Below, one piece after another: positions 44,115 through 53,538 of a stretch of DNA of 64,000 nucleotides. The stretch covers positions 52,140 to 116,139 of the forward strand of contig NZ_AUIE01000026.1 of assembly GCF_000423545.1 (NCBI RefSeq), read 5' to 3'. The notes beneath the pieces were generated by a model. The model saw only the letters and a list, made by a program, of their open reading frames with translations. It was not told the DNA's origin and ran no database searches. Each line of letters starts with the position of its first letter. Positions within the stretch are counted from its first letter, which is position 1. Made by a program: the position numbers and the translations under genes. The DNA is from Metapseudomonas resinovorans DSM 21078 (lineage in GTDB: Bacteria > Pseudomonadota > Gammaproteobacteria > Pseudomonadales > Pseudomonadaceae).

Positions 44115-45200
44115 ATGCCCCGAGTCCTGCGTTTTGCCCTGCTCAGCCTGTCGGTCCTGGTCGTTGGCCTGGTCGCCCTGATCTTTGCACTGACGTGGCA
44201 TCCCGCGGCCCGCGAGCCTGCTCCCCTGGCCTGCCTGGCCGAAGCGCCACAACTGCAGCCCGGCCAGGCACTCAAGGTGATGACCTGGAACCTGCAATAC
44301 CTGGCCGGCAAGCGCTACGTCTTCTACTACGACCTCCCGGACGACGAAGGCCGGGACGAGCGCCCCACGCCCGAAGATCTGGCCTACAGCCTGGACGAGG
44401 TCGTACGGGTGATACGCGAAGAGCAGCCGGATATCGTCAATCTCCAGGAACTGCACGAGGGCGCCCGCGCCACCGACTACCAGGATCAGTTGGCCCTGCT
44501 CCACGAGCGCCTGGCGGACCTCTACCCCTGCGCCAGCCAGGCCTTCTACTGGAAGGCCGCCTTCGTGCCGCATCCCCATATACTCGGCAGCGTCGGCATG
44601 AAGCTGGCAACCCTCAGCCGCTTCCGCATCGAGAGCGCCGAACGCCTGCAACTGCCGCTGGAGGAGAACGATCCGGTCAGCCGCCAGTTCGACAAGAAAC
44701 GGGCCCTGCTGGTGAGCTACCTGCCGATACGTGGCGGTGGCCGCCTGGCGGCGATCAACACGCACCTGGATGCCCTGCCCGAGGACCAGGAAACCCTGAA
44801 ACGTCAGCTCGCCATGACCCGCGGTTTGCTCGACCAGTTACAGAGCACGGGCCTGCCCTGGATCCTCACAGGTGACTTCAATCAACTGCCTCCAGGCCAG
44901 TACGAACGCCTGTCCGAAGCCCAGCGACGCCGCTATACCCGCGACAGCGAACTGAGGGCGCTATGGGATCAGTACCCGATGATTCCCAGCGTCGAGGAAG
45001 CTGGCGGCGCATGGCAAGCGCAGTGGTACACCCATTACCCCAACGACCCCGGGGTGAAAGGGCCGGACCGTACGCTGGACTACGTCCTCCACAGCCCCAG
45101 CTTGACCCGCATCGAAGCGCGAGTACGCCAGGACGATACCCTGCGGATATCCGATCATTTGCCGCTGGTGGCCAGGTTCTTTCTGCCGTCGGTGCAATGA
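44115..45200 (+). CDS. membrane-anchored endonuclease/exonuclease/phosphatase-family protein
   Basis: A 361-residue protein with one N-terminal membrane segment (LSVLVVGLVALIFAL) and a catalytic domain: VMTWNLQYLAG near residue 56, LQELHEGA near 115, INTHLDALP near 215, LTGDFNQLP near 250 and SDHLPLVARF at the end. These are the metal, His and Asn residues of the EEP fold. The substrate may be a nucleotide, lipid or DNA. Start at MPRVLRF; an ATG 13 codons upstream is a possible alternative. Confidence 0.82.
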   Translation: MPRVLRFALLSLSVLVVGLVALIFALTWHPAAREPAPLACLAEAPQLQPGQALKVMTWNLQYLAGKRYVFYYDLPDDEGRDERPTPEDLAYSLDEVVRVIREEQPDIVNLQELHEGARATDYQDQLALLHERLADLYPCASQAFYWKAAFVPHPHILGSVGMKLATLSRFRIESAERLQLPLEENDPVSRQFDKKRALLVSYLPIRGGGRLAAINTHLDALPEDQETLKRQLAMTRGLLDQLQSTGLPWILTGDFNQLPPGQYERLSEAQRRRYTRDSELRALWDQYPMIPSVEEAGGAWQAQWYTHYPNDPGVKGPDRTLDYVLHSPSLTRIEARVRQDDTLRISDHLPLVARFFLPSVQ

Positions 45201-45516
45201 GGATCGGGAATCCGTCCTGCCGCCTGGGAGGCTGCTGAACCGAAGGGGCGAATTCATTGGCTCTGTCTGCATGACGTGTTGCAAGCAGCTGCATTGCCCG
45301 TAGGAGCTGGCTTGCCAGCGAATGGCCCCGTTTCGCTGGCAAGCCAGCTCCTACAAGGCTCTCGGCCCGATAATAAATCTCTCGCGACAGCTAACGCAGA
45401 CATAGCCAATTCATTCACCTAGCAGGCCGAAGGCCTGTCCTTCACATTCTTTGAGGGCCACTTCGCGTCCCATGGCGATTGAAATCGCCCCTACGCGTGT
45501 AACAGCAAACGCAGGC
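45201..45516. repeat. repeat-filled 316-bp intergenic gap
   Basis: A perfect REP hairpin is at 45300-45354: 23-bp arms starting GTAGGAGCTGGCTTGCCAGC around a 9-nt loop. Degenerate GTAGGGGCGA-family pieces flank it (GAAGGGGCGAATTCATTGGC near 45242, and GGCGATTGAAATCGCCCC-TAC near 45475-45495). No gene is visible. Confidence 0.75.
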
Positions 45517-48039
45517 TCACTTCCTCGGCTTTGCCCGCGCGGTCGGCTCGGCTACCAGAGGATCATCCGGCCAGTAGTGCTTGGGGTAGCGCCCCTTGAG
45601 GTCCTTTTTCACGTCCGTGTAGGTGTTGCGCCAGAAGCTGGCCAGATCCTGGGTCACCTGCACCGGGCGCTGAGCCGGAGAAAGCAGGTGCAGTTTGACG
45701 ACCTGGCGGCCACCGGCGATGCGGGGGGTATCAGCAAGGCCGAACAGCTCTTGCAATCGCACCGCCAGCACCGGCATCTCATCGCTGTAGTCCACTCGGA
45801 TGCGTGAACCGGAGGGTACCTCCAGGGTACGTGGCGCCAGTTCGTCGAGGCGTTGCGGTAGCGGCCAGGGCAGCAGGCTCTGAAGGATGCCGGCAAGGTC
45901 GAGGTTGGAAAAGTGGCTGAGGCGGCTGACCTTGCCCAGCCAGGGCTGCAGCCAGTCTTCCAGACTGGCCAGCAGGGCGCCGTCGGAGAGGTCCGGCCAC
46001 TCGCTGTTGCCCTTGTCGGCAAGGTCGAGGCGGCGCAGCAGCGCTACACGCGCCTGCCACTGACGCAGCTCCGGGGTCCAGGGCAACAGCTCAAGCCCCT
46101 TGCGTCGTACCAGGCCGAGCAGCGCCCGCGAACGGGCTTCCTCGTCCAGCGCGGCCAAGGCCTCTCGGGCCAGTACCAGTTCGCCGACTCTGATCTGCCT
46201 TTCAGCACGCAGCACGCCTTCGCGTTCGTCCCAGTCCAGCAGGTCCTGATGGCTCACCTGCTCGGCCAAGGGCCCGTCGAACAGCACCGGGTCGAGATCG
46301 GCGGCCAGGTAGATGCGCTCTTCGCGCTGGCCCTGACGGCTGCCGAGGTCGGCGATCACCAGCCAGGGCTCCTTCATCAACGCATCCGGCTCACCGAACG
46401 TGGCCGCTCGACCATTGGCCAGGCGGTAGTCGGCGCCACCTGGCCGACGTTGCTGGGCGATACGGTCGGGGTAGGCGAAGGCCAGCAGGCAGCCGAGCCA
46501 GCGCGGGTGATCCGGATCGGCCACAGGGTCACTGGCCGGGCCACGCAGGTAGGAGCGGAACTGCCGCGCTAGTTGGCGGGTTCGCTGCACGCCGCTACGG
46601 GTAGCACGTGCGGCCCGATCGCCACCCGCCAGCAGGGCGAGGCGGCTATGTAGATCAGCACCGCCGCCCCGCAGGATGTCGCGTTCGCCCAGCAGCGCCG
46701 CAAGGTCACAGGCCAGGCCGCCGAGCCCCAGGGCCTGGCCACGCAGCAGCAGGTGGGCAATGCGCGGATGGGCAGGCAGCTCGGCCATGGCCTGGCCATG
46801 GCGGGTCAGGCTGCCGTCCTCAGCCAGAGCGCCGAGGCGTTGCAACAGATCGCGGCCCTGGGCATAGGCGGCACTGGGCGGCGGGTCGAGCCAGGCCAGT
46901 TCATTGGGGTCCCCGACGCCCCAGCGCGCAAGTTGCAGCGCCAGGCTGGCAAGGTCGGCCTGGAGGATTTCCGCGCTGCCGTGGGCGGCCATTTGTTCGT
47001 GCTGGGCCTCGGACCAGAGGCGATAGCAGGCACCCGGCTGCAGGCGTCCCGCACGGCCGGCGCGCTGGGTCGCAGAGGCGCGGGAAATCCGCTGGGTGTC
47101 CAGGCGCGTCATGCCGCTGGCCGGGTCAAAACGTGGCACCCGCTCCAGGCCGGCATCCACCACGACGCGCACGCCGTCGATGGTCAGGCTGGTTTCGGCA
47201 ATGTTGGTAGCCAGCACCACCTTGCGCTGGCCCGCCGGGGCTGGCTCGATGGCCGCGCGCTGGGCCGCCAGGTCCAGTTCGCCGTGAAGCGGGCAGAGCA
47301 GGATGTCGGGGCGACCGTCGAGACGCTCTACCAATTGCTCGGCGACGCGGCGGATCTCCGCCTGGCCGGGGAGAAACACGAGCAGGCTGCCGGGCTCGTC
47401 GGCCAGGGCCTGAAGCACGGTCTGCACCACCTTTGGCTCGAGCGCCTCCCCCAGCTGGCTGGGTCGGCCCCAACGCTGCTCCACCGGAAACATGCGACCT
47501 TCGCTGCGCACCACCGGCGCCTCATCCAATAGACGCGACAGACGCTCGCCTTCCAGGGTGGCGGACATCAGCAGCACCTTCAGCGGCGGATCGTCGCGTA
47601 GCAGGGCGCGTCCGTTCAGGCAAAGCGCCAGGGCCAGGTCAGCATCGAGGCTGCGCTCGTGGAACTCGTCGAAGATCACCAGGCCGACGCCTTCCAGCGC
47701 CGGGTCGTCCTGCAGGCGGCGCGCAAGGATGCCCTCGGTAACCACCTCGATACGGGTGCGCGGGCCGACCTTGGATTCCATACGGATGCGGTAACCAACG
47801 GTTTCGCCCACCGTCTCACCCCGCTCGCTCGCCAGACGCTCAGCTGCGGCGCGGGCAGCCAGGCGGCGGGGTTCCAGCATCAGGATGCTCTGTCCGGCCA
47901 GCCAGGGCTCGTCCAGCAACGCCAGCGGCACGCGCGTGGTCTTGCCGGCCCCGGGCGGCGCCTCCAGTACGGCTTCGTTGCGAGATTGCAGGGCGGCCCG
48001 CAAGGCGGGCAGGACGGCATCGATGGGTAACGGATTCAT
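45517..48039 (-). CDS. hrpB: ATP-dependent helicase HrpB
   Basis: An 840-residue DEAH-type helicase. Walker A PPGAGKTTRVPLA near residue 29, DEFHERS in the DExH box near 125, SATLEG near 155 and QRAGRAGR near 335, followed by the helicase-associated and HrpB C-terminal domains (YPKHYWPDDPLVAEPTARAKP at the end, in parts). Length and end match HrpB. Start at MNPLPIDAVLP is chosen; upstream codons have no support. Function in E. coli is unclear; the protein probably remodels RNA. Confidence 0.93.
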   Translation of the reverse strand: MNPLPIDAVLPALRAALQSRNEAVLEAPPGAGKTTRVPLALLDEPWLAGQSILMLEPRRLAARAAAERLASERGETVGETVGYRIRMESKVGPRTRIEVVTEGILARRLQDDPALEGVGLVIFDEFHERSLDADLALALCLNGRALLRDDPPLKVLLMSATLEGERLSRLLDEAPVVRSEGRMFPVEQRWGRPSQLGEALEPKVVQTVLQALADEPGSLLVFLPGQAEIRRVAEQLVERLDGRPDILLCPLHGELDLAAQRAAIEPAPAGQRKVVLATNIAETSLTIDGVRVVVDAGLERVPRFDPASGMTRLDTQRISRASATQRAGRAGRLQPGACYRLWSEAQHEQMAAHGSAEILQADLASLALQLARWGVGDPNELAWLDPPPSAAYAQGRDLLQRLGALAEDGSLTRHGQAMAELPAHPRIAHLLLRGQALGLGGLACDLAALLGERDILRGGGADLHSRLALLAGGDRAARATRSGVQRTRQLARQFRSYLRGPASDPVADPDHPRWLGCLLAFAYPDRIAQQRRPGGADYRLANGRAATFGEPDALMKEPWLVIADLGSRQGQREERIYLAADLDPVLFDGPLAEQVSHQDLLDWDEREGVLRAERQIRVGELVLAREALAALDEEARSRALLGLVRRKGLELLPWTPELRQWQARVALLRRLDLADKGNSEWPDLSDGALLASLEDWLQPWLGKVSRLSHFSNLDLAGILQSLLPWPLPQRLDELAPRTLEVPSGSRIRVDYSDEMPVLAVRLQELFGLADTPRIAGGRQVVKLHLLSPAQRPVQVTQDLASFWRNTYTDVKKDLKGRYPKHYWPDDPLVAEPTARAKPRK

Positions 48040-48166
48040 GGGCGCTCCAGACTGGCGCAAAAGTATACCGGCGAACTGCCAGTTCCTTGCCGGGGTCTTG
48101 GCGATGTCAGGCAGTTTTGCAACAACAGCCTTGATATAGTTGCGATCTTTCGACCAGGAGATGCTT

Positions 48167-48586
48167 ATGCGCATTGCTTCCCGTTGGATCGGCGGCGCCG
48201 TCGCCGCCGCCCTGCTCACCCAGCTCACCGCCTGTGGCACCCTGTTCTACCCGGATCGTCGCGGCCAGATCGAAGGCAAGATCGACCCGGCCGTAGCAGC
48301 CATGGATGCCATCGGCATTCTCTTCTTCGTGATCCCTGGCCTGATTGCCTTCGCCGTCGACTTCGCCACCGGGGCCATCTACCTGCCCGGGGGCCAGAAT
48401 GCCCAGGTCGCCCCCGAGAAGCTGCAGGAGGCCATCGGCGCCGACGGCAAGGTCGACCCGGTACGCCTGAAATCGATCATCGCCCGCGAAACCGGCCATG
48501 ACCTGCCACTGGACAACCCGCAGTTGCTTCAGCGCAGCGGCAACCTGCAGCAACTGGCCGCCCTGGGCTTGCGCCCAGCCGCCTGA
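48167..48586 (+). CDS. lipoprotein, conserved in Pseudomonas
   Basis: A 139-residue protein with a lipobox LTAC after a hydrophobic signal (AAALLTQLTACG), a second hydrophobic stretch AIGILFFVIPGLIAFAVDFATG near residue 43, and a polar tail. Start is the ATG with AGGAG six bases before it; an ATG directly abutting AGGAG is unlikely. Between hrpB and the DinB gene in a block I recall as conserved in the genus. Function unknown. Confidence 0.75.
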   Translation: MRIASRWIGGAVAAALLTQLTACGTLFYPDRRGQIEGKIDPAVAAMDAIGILFFVIPGLIAFAVDFATGAIYLPGGQNAQVAPEKLQEAIGADGKVDPVRLKSIIARETGHDLPLDNPQLLQRSGNLQQLAALGLRPAA

Positions 48587-48587
48587 A

Positions 48588-49091
48588 ATGGACGCGCTGG
48601 CCAGGCACTTCCAGCATCTGCTGGCCTACCACGGCTGGGCTTACCAGCGCCTGCTGGAGAGCCTGCGGCCCGTGGATGATGCGGCCTTACGCGCGCCGTG
48701 CGGGTTGTTCTTCGGCAGCCTGCACGGGACCCTGAACCATCTGGCGGCAGTGGATCGCATCTGGCTGGCGCGGGTACGCCAGGAGCCTCCGCCCTTTGAC
48801 CGCCTGGACGTGGAAGTGGCCAATGGGCGCGACGGACTTGCCGCTTGCCTGGCGGCGGGCGTGCAGGCCTGGCAGGTGCAGCTGGCCGGACTGGAGGGCA
48901 ACGCCCTGCTGAGTCCACTTAACTACCGCAATATGCGCGGCGAATCCCAGCGCCGCTCTCTGGCAGATATCGTCACCCACCTGGTCAACCACGGTACCCA
49001 CCACCGCGGCCAGGCCTCCGCCGCGATTTCGGCCATGGGCCTGGAGACGCCGGCCATGGACTTCATCTATTTCAAGCCGGAGTCGGCATGA
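48588..49091 (+). CDS. DinB-family four-helix protein
   Basis: A 167-residue four-helix bundle with three candidate metal His residues: GTLNHLAAVDRIWL near residue 49 and NHGTHHRGQ near 137. DinB-like proteins bind divalent metal; many are thiol-dependent transferases. It begins 1 bp after the lipoprotein stop and overlaps fieF by 4 bp, so this is one operon. Confidence 0.85.
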   Translation: MDALARHFQHLLAYHGWAYQRLLESLRPVDDAALRAPCGLFFGSLHGTLNHLAAVDRIWLARVRQEPPPFDRLDVEVANGRDGLAACLAAGVQAWQVQLAGLEGNALLSPLNYRNMRGESQRRSLADIVTHLVNHGTHHRGQASAAISAMGLETPAMDFIYFKPESA

Positions 49092-49975
49092 CCTCACCCC
49101 GCCGGCACGCGCAACTGCTGCGCCTGGCCACCCGAGCCTCCCTCGCCGTCGCCATCATCCTCGTCATAGCCAAGGCCATCGCCTGGGCCATGAGCGGCTC
49201 GGTCAGCCTGCTCGCCGGCCTGACCGATTCGCTGATGGATAGCGCAGCCTCCCTGCTCAACCTGCTTGCGGTGCACTACGCCCTGAAACCGGCTGATGAC
49301 GACCATCGCTACGGTCACGGCAAGGCCGAAGCCCTGGCCGGCCTGGCACAAGCGCTATTCATCAGCGTCAGTTCCGTGCTGGTGGCGGCCCAGGCCTACG
49401 AGCGCCTGAATGACCCGCAGCCGCTCGAGGCGGAAATGCTCGGTATCGGCGTGATGATCCTGTCACTGGCCCTCACCGCTGCACTGCTCCTTTTGCAACG
49501 GAGGGTGATCCTCGCTACCGGCTCCACCGCTGTCCGCGCCGACTCCCTCCATTACCGCTCCGACCTGCTGCTCAACGGCGGGATTCTCCTCGCCCTGGTG
49601 CTGGCCAACCTGGGGTGGCAACAGGCTGATGCGCTGTTCGGCCTGGGTATCGCCGGCTACATCCTCTGGAGTGCCATCAGCATCGCGCGGGAATCGATTT
49701 CGGTGTTGATGGACGAGGAACTGACGCCGGCGATCAGCGCCGACATGCACCGACTGGCGTGCGCGGTCCCCGGCGTGCTTGGCGCACACGACCTGCGCAC
49801 GCGGATTTCCGGCAACCACTGGTACGTGCAACTGCACCTTGAGCTTCCAGGGGAGCTGACGCTTTCCCGTGCCCACGCTCTCTGCGAAGCGGCCGCGGAT
49901 GCCATCACAGCGCAGTACCCTCGTGCCGAAGTGCTGGTGCATGCCGACCCCAGCGAAGTGGTGAAGCACGACTAG
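49088..49975 (+). CDS. fieF: cation diffusion facilitator FieF
   Basis: A 295-residue cation/proton antiporter of the CDF family, exporting Zn, Fe or Cd. Metal-site residues are in TDSLMDSAASL near residue 46 (Asp pair) and DSLHYRSDLLLN near 151 (His and Asp). Six helices then a cytoplasmic C-terminal dimer domain. Start overlaps the DinB stop (ATGA). Metal specificity not certain; FieF type by length and motifs. Confidence 0.92.
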   Translation: MTSPRRHAQLLRLATRASLAVAIILVIAKAIAWAMSGSVSLLAGLTDSLMDSAASLLNLLAVHYALKPADDDHRYGHGKAEALAGLAQALFISVSSVLVAAQAYERLNDPQPLEAEMLGIGVMILSLALTAALLLLQRRVILATGSTAVRADSLHYRSDLLLNGGILLALVLANLGWQQADALFGLGIAGYILWSAISIARESISVLMDEELTPAISADMHRLACAVPGVLGAHDLRTRISGNHWYVQLHLELPGELTLSRAHALCEAAADAITAQYPRAEVLVHADPSEVVKHD

Positions 49976-49988
49976 AGCAATTGCTCTA
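49973..49988. promoter_or_regulatory. 16-bp perfect palindrome at the fieF stop
   Basis: TAGAGCAATTGCTCTA begins with the fieF stop TAG and lies 47 bp before the MAPEG gene. It could be an operator or weak hairpin; no known box matches. Confidence 0.35.
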
Positions 49989-50034
49989 AAACTCCTAGAC
50001 TGCCTCCTTCCATAACAATAACGAGGAGTCTGCA

Positions 50035-50454
50035 ATGCCCCCGTCCCTATCCGCCGCCGCCCTGCTCGGGCTGGTGGCGTGGAGCCTGCTGCTGGTTTTC
50101 CTGATGGTGAACCAGCGCGGTTTGCTGGTACTGGCTGGGCGGATGAAGGTCAACGCCTTCGCCGCTGACGGCAGCAATACCCCCGGAGCATTCGGCCAGC
50201 GCCTGGTACGCGCCCATGCCAATGCCCTGGAAAACCTGCCGATGCAGGCGGCCGTACTGCTTTACGCCATCGCTGCCGGGCAAACCGCAATCACCGACCC
50301 GCTCGCTGGCCTGCTTCTCGGCGCCCGACTGTTCCAGAGCTGCATGCACCTGATCAGCACCAGCGCGCTTTTCGTCTGGTTGAGGTTTGCCGGGTTCTTC
50401 GTACAGGTCGCGATCCTGGCCTGGTGGCTGCTGAAGCTGGCAGGGTTGGCCTGA
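50035..50454 (+). CDS. MAPEG-family membrane protein
   Basis: A 139-residue protein with four hydrophobic segments and the MAPEG-type RAHANALENLPMQAAVLLYA near residue 61. MAPEG members include membrane glutathione transferases; bacterial homologues like this are mostly uncharacterised. Ribosome site GAGGAG. Confidence 0.82.
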   Translation: MPPSLSAAALLGLVAWSLLLVFLMVNQRGLLVLAGRMKVNAFAADGSNTPGAFGQRLVRAHANALENLPMQAAVLLYAIAAGQTAITDPLAGLLLGARLFQSCMHLISTSALFVWLRFAGFFVQVAILAWWLLKLAGLA

Positions 50455-50478
50455 CAACCGCTTCATACGCGCAAGAAA

Positions 50479-50508
50479 AAAGGGGACCCCATACTGCGGG
50501 TCCCCTTC
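50479..50508 (-). terminator. rho-independent terminator read on the minus strand
   Basis: On the minus strand the stem AAGGGGACCC / GGGTCCCCTT is followed by TTTTCTT. No coding gene on the minus strand ends here, so it most likely closes a small RNA in the 50,510-50,735 stretch. It may also slow plus-strand readthrough. Confidence 0.7.
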
Positions 50509-50509
50509 G

Positions 50510-50735
50510 GGAAATTCGTCCTGTGCTGGCGATTGTGTCGCCGCTTTCATCGCCTGCCTGATTGGGCAGCGCGGACCCGGGGACCTGCTCGATCCGGTTG
50601 GATCGGCGGCGCCGACGCACCTGATTGGGCGGGTCGGGTGGACTTGCTGTCCGGGCTGTGAAACTGAGAGAAATCTTACGTCCAGGCGCACGACGAATGA
50701 TTGCGAACATTGCTCAATACAGTGCCACTTGCGCA
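50510..50735 (-). ncRNA. candidate small RNA antisense to nothing, upstream of the Lrp gene
   Basis: The 325-bp gap holds no supported gene. The minus strand ends in the strong terminator above and contains the word GCCCAATCAGG twice (complement CCTGATTGGGC at 50557-50567 and 50620-50630) and several GGA words. The promoter side is unclear. A leader of the Lrp gene on the plus strand is the other use of this gap. Confidence 0.3.
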
Positions 50736-50779
50736 ATTAATCACTAAGACAGCAAGATATATCGCAATCCAATCAAATA

Positions 50780-51271
50780 ATGGCGGCCGCAATGGAAAAG
50801 CTCGATCGCTACGACCTCAAGATCCTCGCCGAACTGCAGCGCGACGCGCGCATCTCCAATCAGGAGCTGGCTGAGCGCATAGGGCTGTCCCCTTCGCCCT
50901 GCTCGCGACGGGTCAAGCAACTGGAGGATGACGGCTATATCGTTCGCCAGGTCGCCCTGCTGGACCGCAAGAAGCTGGGTCTCAGCCTCACCGCCTACGT
51001 GCTGATCGGCATGGACCGGCACACGCCGGAGCGCTTCGAGCACTTCCAGGAAGTGATCAGCCAATGTCCCGAGGTGCTGGAGTGCAGCCTGGTCACCGGT
51101 ATGGAAGCGGACTACCAGTTGAAGGTGGTAGTGCCGGACATGGACCACTACCAACAGTTCCTGCTCGGGCAACTGACCCGAATCGAAGGGGTGACCAGCG
51201 TGCGCTCGAGCTTCGTGCTCAACCAGGTACTGAGCAGCACGGAGCTCCCCCTGGGCCACCTGCGCGGCTGA
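50780..51271 (+). CDS. Lrp/AsnC-family transcriptional regulator
   Basis: A 163-residue regulator: winged helix (LKILAELQRDARISNQELAERIGLSPSPCSRRVKQLE in parts) and RAM domain. It is a separate paralogue from the one at 37996. The ATG MAAAMEKLD is used, but the ATG four codons later (MEKLDRYD) is equally possible, as neither has a clear ribosome site. No catabolic gene is adjacent, so the target is unknown. Confidence 0.85.
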   Translation: MAAAMEKLDRYDLKILAELQRDARISNQELAERIGLSPSPCSRRVKQLEDDGYIVRQVALLDRKKLGLSLTAYVLIGMDRHTPERFEHFQEVISQCPEVLECSLVTGMEADYQLKVVVPDMDHYQQFLLGQLTRIEGVTSVRSSFVLNQVLSSTELPLGHLRG

Positions 51272-51446
51272 ACGGCCCTCGCGCGGCGGATGGCTTGGCG
51301 TATAATCCTCGCGCTTTGCTGTACCCCCGCGTGGCCCCGCCTCATAAGAGCCCTCCGGCTCACAGAATCACAAGCGCACCGCCCCGCTTTCCGCCCGGCC
51401 CTTCGGCCGAGCGGGTGCAGCCTGTATTCAGTCCACGAGGTGTGAA

Positions 51447-51650
51447 ATGAGCCCGGAGAAATTCGAAGAATTGATGATGACGGCGATGATCGCCGGCCTG
51501 GTGGCCTTCATGGCCTTCATCGTCTGGGACCTGGCCAAGAAGTCCAAGGCCGGACGCTTCGGCACCATGATCCTGTTCCTGGCCCTCGGCCTGGGCGTGC
51601 TGGGCTTCGTCATCAAGACGCTGGTAATTGGCGGCCTGGAAGGTATCTGA
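51447..51650 (+). CDS. DUF2788 small membrane protein
   Basis: A 67-residue protein with two membrane helices (residues ~10-30 and ~38-60) and the usual DUF2788 middle KKSKAGRFGTMILFLALG. Function unknown. A TATAAT word at 51300-51305 is a plausible -10 for it. Confidence 0.8.
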   Translation: MSPEKFEELMMTAMIAGLVAFMAFIVWDLAKKSKAGRFGTMILFLALGLGVLGFVIKTLVIGGLEGI

Positions 51651-51696
51651 GTCGCAACGCCCGAGCCCGTCAGCCAAGGCGGGCTCAGCAAGCCGG

Positions 51697-52329
51697 TCAG
51701 AGCTGGGCCGGCACTTCCCTGTATTCCCCCAGCCCCAGCCCATCGAGGCTCCAGGGGCCTATTCGCACTCGTACCAGGCGCAAGGTAGGCAGCCCTACCG
51801 CTGCAGTCATGCGCCTGACCTGGCGGTTGCGCCCTTCACGAATCACCAGCTCCAGCCAGGCAGTGGGCACGCTCTTGCGAAAACGCACGGGCGGGTTGCG
51901 CTCCCATAGCTGCGGCTCTTCAATCCGCCGCGCTTCAGCCGGCAGGGTCGGCCCGTCGTTCAGCTCCACGCCCTCGCGCAATTGCCGGAGCTGCTCTTCG
52001 CTGGGCTCACCTTCCACCTGCACCCAGTAGGTCTTTGCCAGTTTGTGCTTCGGGTCGGCGATGCGCGCCTGCAAGCGGCCGTCGTTGGTCAACAGCAGCA
52101 GGCCCTCGCTGTCACGGTCCAGCCGCCCGGCGGGATAGATACCGGGGATGGGGATGTAGTCCTTGAGCGTCGCGCGGCCCTCCCCGTCGCTGAACTGGGT
52201 CAGCACGTCGAAGGGTTTGTTGAACAGCACCAGGCGCGGTTCGGCCGGCGGCGCCTTGGCCACGCGACGAGGAGCAGCGGGACTGGGGCGACGGGAAGCG
52301 GGACGGGAGGGGCGAGTTGGACGCGACAT
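51697..52329 (-). CDS. rluE: 23S rRNA pseudouridine synthase RluE
   Basis: A 210-residue member of the RsuA/RluB/E/F group. The catalytic Asp is in [13 protein letters not shown] near residue 72, [15 protein letters not shown] near 33 and [18 protein letters not shown] near 170 are diagnostic. No S4 domain is present, as expected for RluE; its N-terminal tail is Arg/Pro-rich. It makes pseudouridine at position 2457. Confidence 0.9.
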   Translation of the reverse strand: MSRPTRPSRPASRRPSPAAPRRVAKAPPAEPRLVLFNKPFDVLTQFSDGEGRATLKDYIPIPGIYPAGRLDRDSEGLLLLTNDGRLQARIADPKHKLAKTYWVQVEGEPSEEQLRQLREGVELNDGPTLPAEARRIEEPQLWERNPPVRFRKSVPTAWLELVIREGRNRQVRRMTAAVGLPTLRLVRVRIGPWSLDGLGLGEYREVPAQL

Positions 52330-52407
52330 GCCTGGAAACGGGTTGGCGGTCTGGGAATGGGAGAGGCATGCTAGGTTGAGTGCTTCCCTGCCGCAAGAGA
52401 GAACGCC

Positions 52408-53454
52408 ATGTCGCGTGCCCTGCGTCCTATCTGGCTGATCAACTTGATGACCCTCGCGGGCTATCACCGCTCACCCTATCGTGGCCAGGCCTCGGACAAC
52501 TTCGACGGCCGGCGCTTTCGCAACGTGGAACCCAAACCGCACAAGGACTTGCGCGCCTTCCTGCGTTGGCAGTTCAGCCGCGAGAAGCAGGCGGACTGGC
52601 TCGACCAGCCCGGCCCGGCCGTCCCACCCGAAGTGCCGACTCGGGTTGAGGGCGACGAGTTGCGGGTCACCTACATCAACCACGCCACCCTGCTGATCCA
52701 GCATCGCGGGTTGAATATCCTCACCGACCCGGTCTGGTCCCAGCGGGTCAGCCCCTTCAGCTTCGTCGGCCCCAGGCGCCATCACCCGCCGGGCCTGGGG
52801 CTGGACCAGTTGCCGCCCATCGACCTGATCCTGGTCAGTCACAACCATTACGACCACCTGGACCTGGAAAGCCTGCGTGCGCTGGTGGAGCGCTTCCCTC
52901 TGGCCACCGTGGTCAGCGGGCTGGGCAACGGGGTGCTGATTCGCGAAGCCGGCTTCAAGCAGGTCACCGAACTGGACTGGTGGCAGGAACTGCCGCTGGC
53001 GGGCGGCCTCAAACTGCATTCGGTGCCGGTACAGCACTGGTCGGCGCGAACCCGCAGCGATACCAACGAAACGCTGTGGATGGGCTTCGTGATCGAATCA
53101 CCGGACGGCCCCTTCCTGTTCCCCGGGGATACCGGCCTGGGACCAGAGTTTCGCCTGATCCGCGAACGCTTCGGGCCGATGCGTTTTTCCGCCCTGCCCA
53201 TCGGGGCCTACGCGCCGCGCTGGTTCATGCGCGACAACCACATGAACCCGGACGACGCCGTGCAAGCCCACAAGCAGCTGGAGTCCGGGTGCAGCCTGGC
53301 CATCCACTTCGGCACCTTCAACCTCACGGATGAAGGTCAGTTCGCCCCGCCCCGCGACCTGACCAAGGCACTTGCCGACTGGCAGGTGGACGCCGACGTC
53401 TTCCGTGTGCCGACTCCGGGCTATCAGTGGTTGATTCCAGCCTTGACCGATTGA
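52408..53454 (+). CDS. metallo-beta-lactamase-fold hydrolase (UlaG/NAPE-PLD-like)
   Basis: A 348-residue protein with metal site [12 protein letters not shown] near residue 142, [11 protein letters not shown] near 230 and a downstream His in AIHFGTF near 297. The motif order resembles the NAPE-PLD/YjcS-like subgroup of hydrolases acting on phosphodiester or lipid substrates. Substrate unknown. Divergent from rluE. Confidence 0.83.
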   Translation: MSRALRPIWLINLMTLAGYHRSPYRGQASDNFDGRRFRNVEPKPHKDLRAFLRWQFSREKQADWLDQPGPAVPPEVPTRVEGDELRVTYINHATLLIQHRGLNILTDPVWSQRVSPFSFVGPRRHHPPGLGLDQLPPIDLILVSHNHYDHLDLESLRALVERFPLATVVSGLGNGVLIREAGFKQVTELDWWQELPLAGGLKLHSVPVQHWSARTRSDTNETLWMGFVIESPDGPFLFPGDTGLGPEFRLIRERFGPMRFSALPIGAYAPRWFMRDNHMNPDDAVQAHKQLESGCSLAIHFGTFNLTDEGQFAPPRDLTKALADWQVDADVFRVPTPGYQWLIPALTD

Positions 53455-53458
53455 ATGA

Positions 53459-53490
53459 AGAAGGGCCGCACTGCGCGGCCCTTCTTCGTT
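53459..53490 (+). terminator. rho-independent terminator after the metallo-hydrolase gene
   Basis: AAGGGCCGC / GCGGCCCTT stem with a 5-nt loop starts a few bases after the stop, followed by CTTCTTCGTT, a modest T run. It probably serves the convergent amn gene side as well. Confidence 0.6.
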
Positions 53491-53538
53491 CGTTTCGCGA
53501 GTGAATTCTCGCCCTGGACAATCAGGACGCCGCGTCGA

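Noticed and set aside
50354..50710. 118-residue minus-strand frame over the terminator region
   Set aside because: It runs through the terminator and the 3' end of the MAPEG gene and has no ribosome site or known motif. An untranslated RNA is the better reading.
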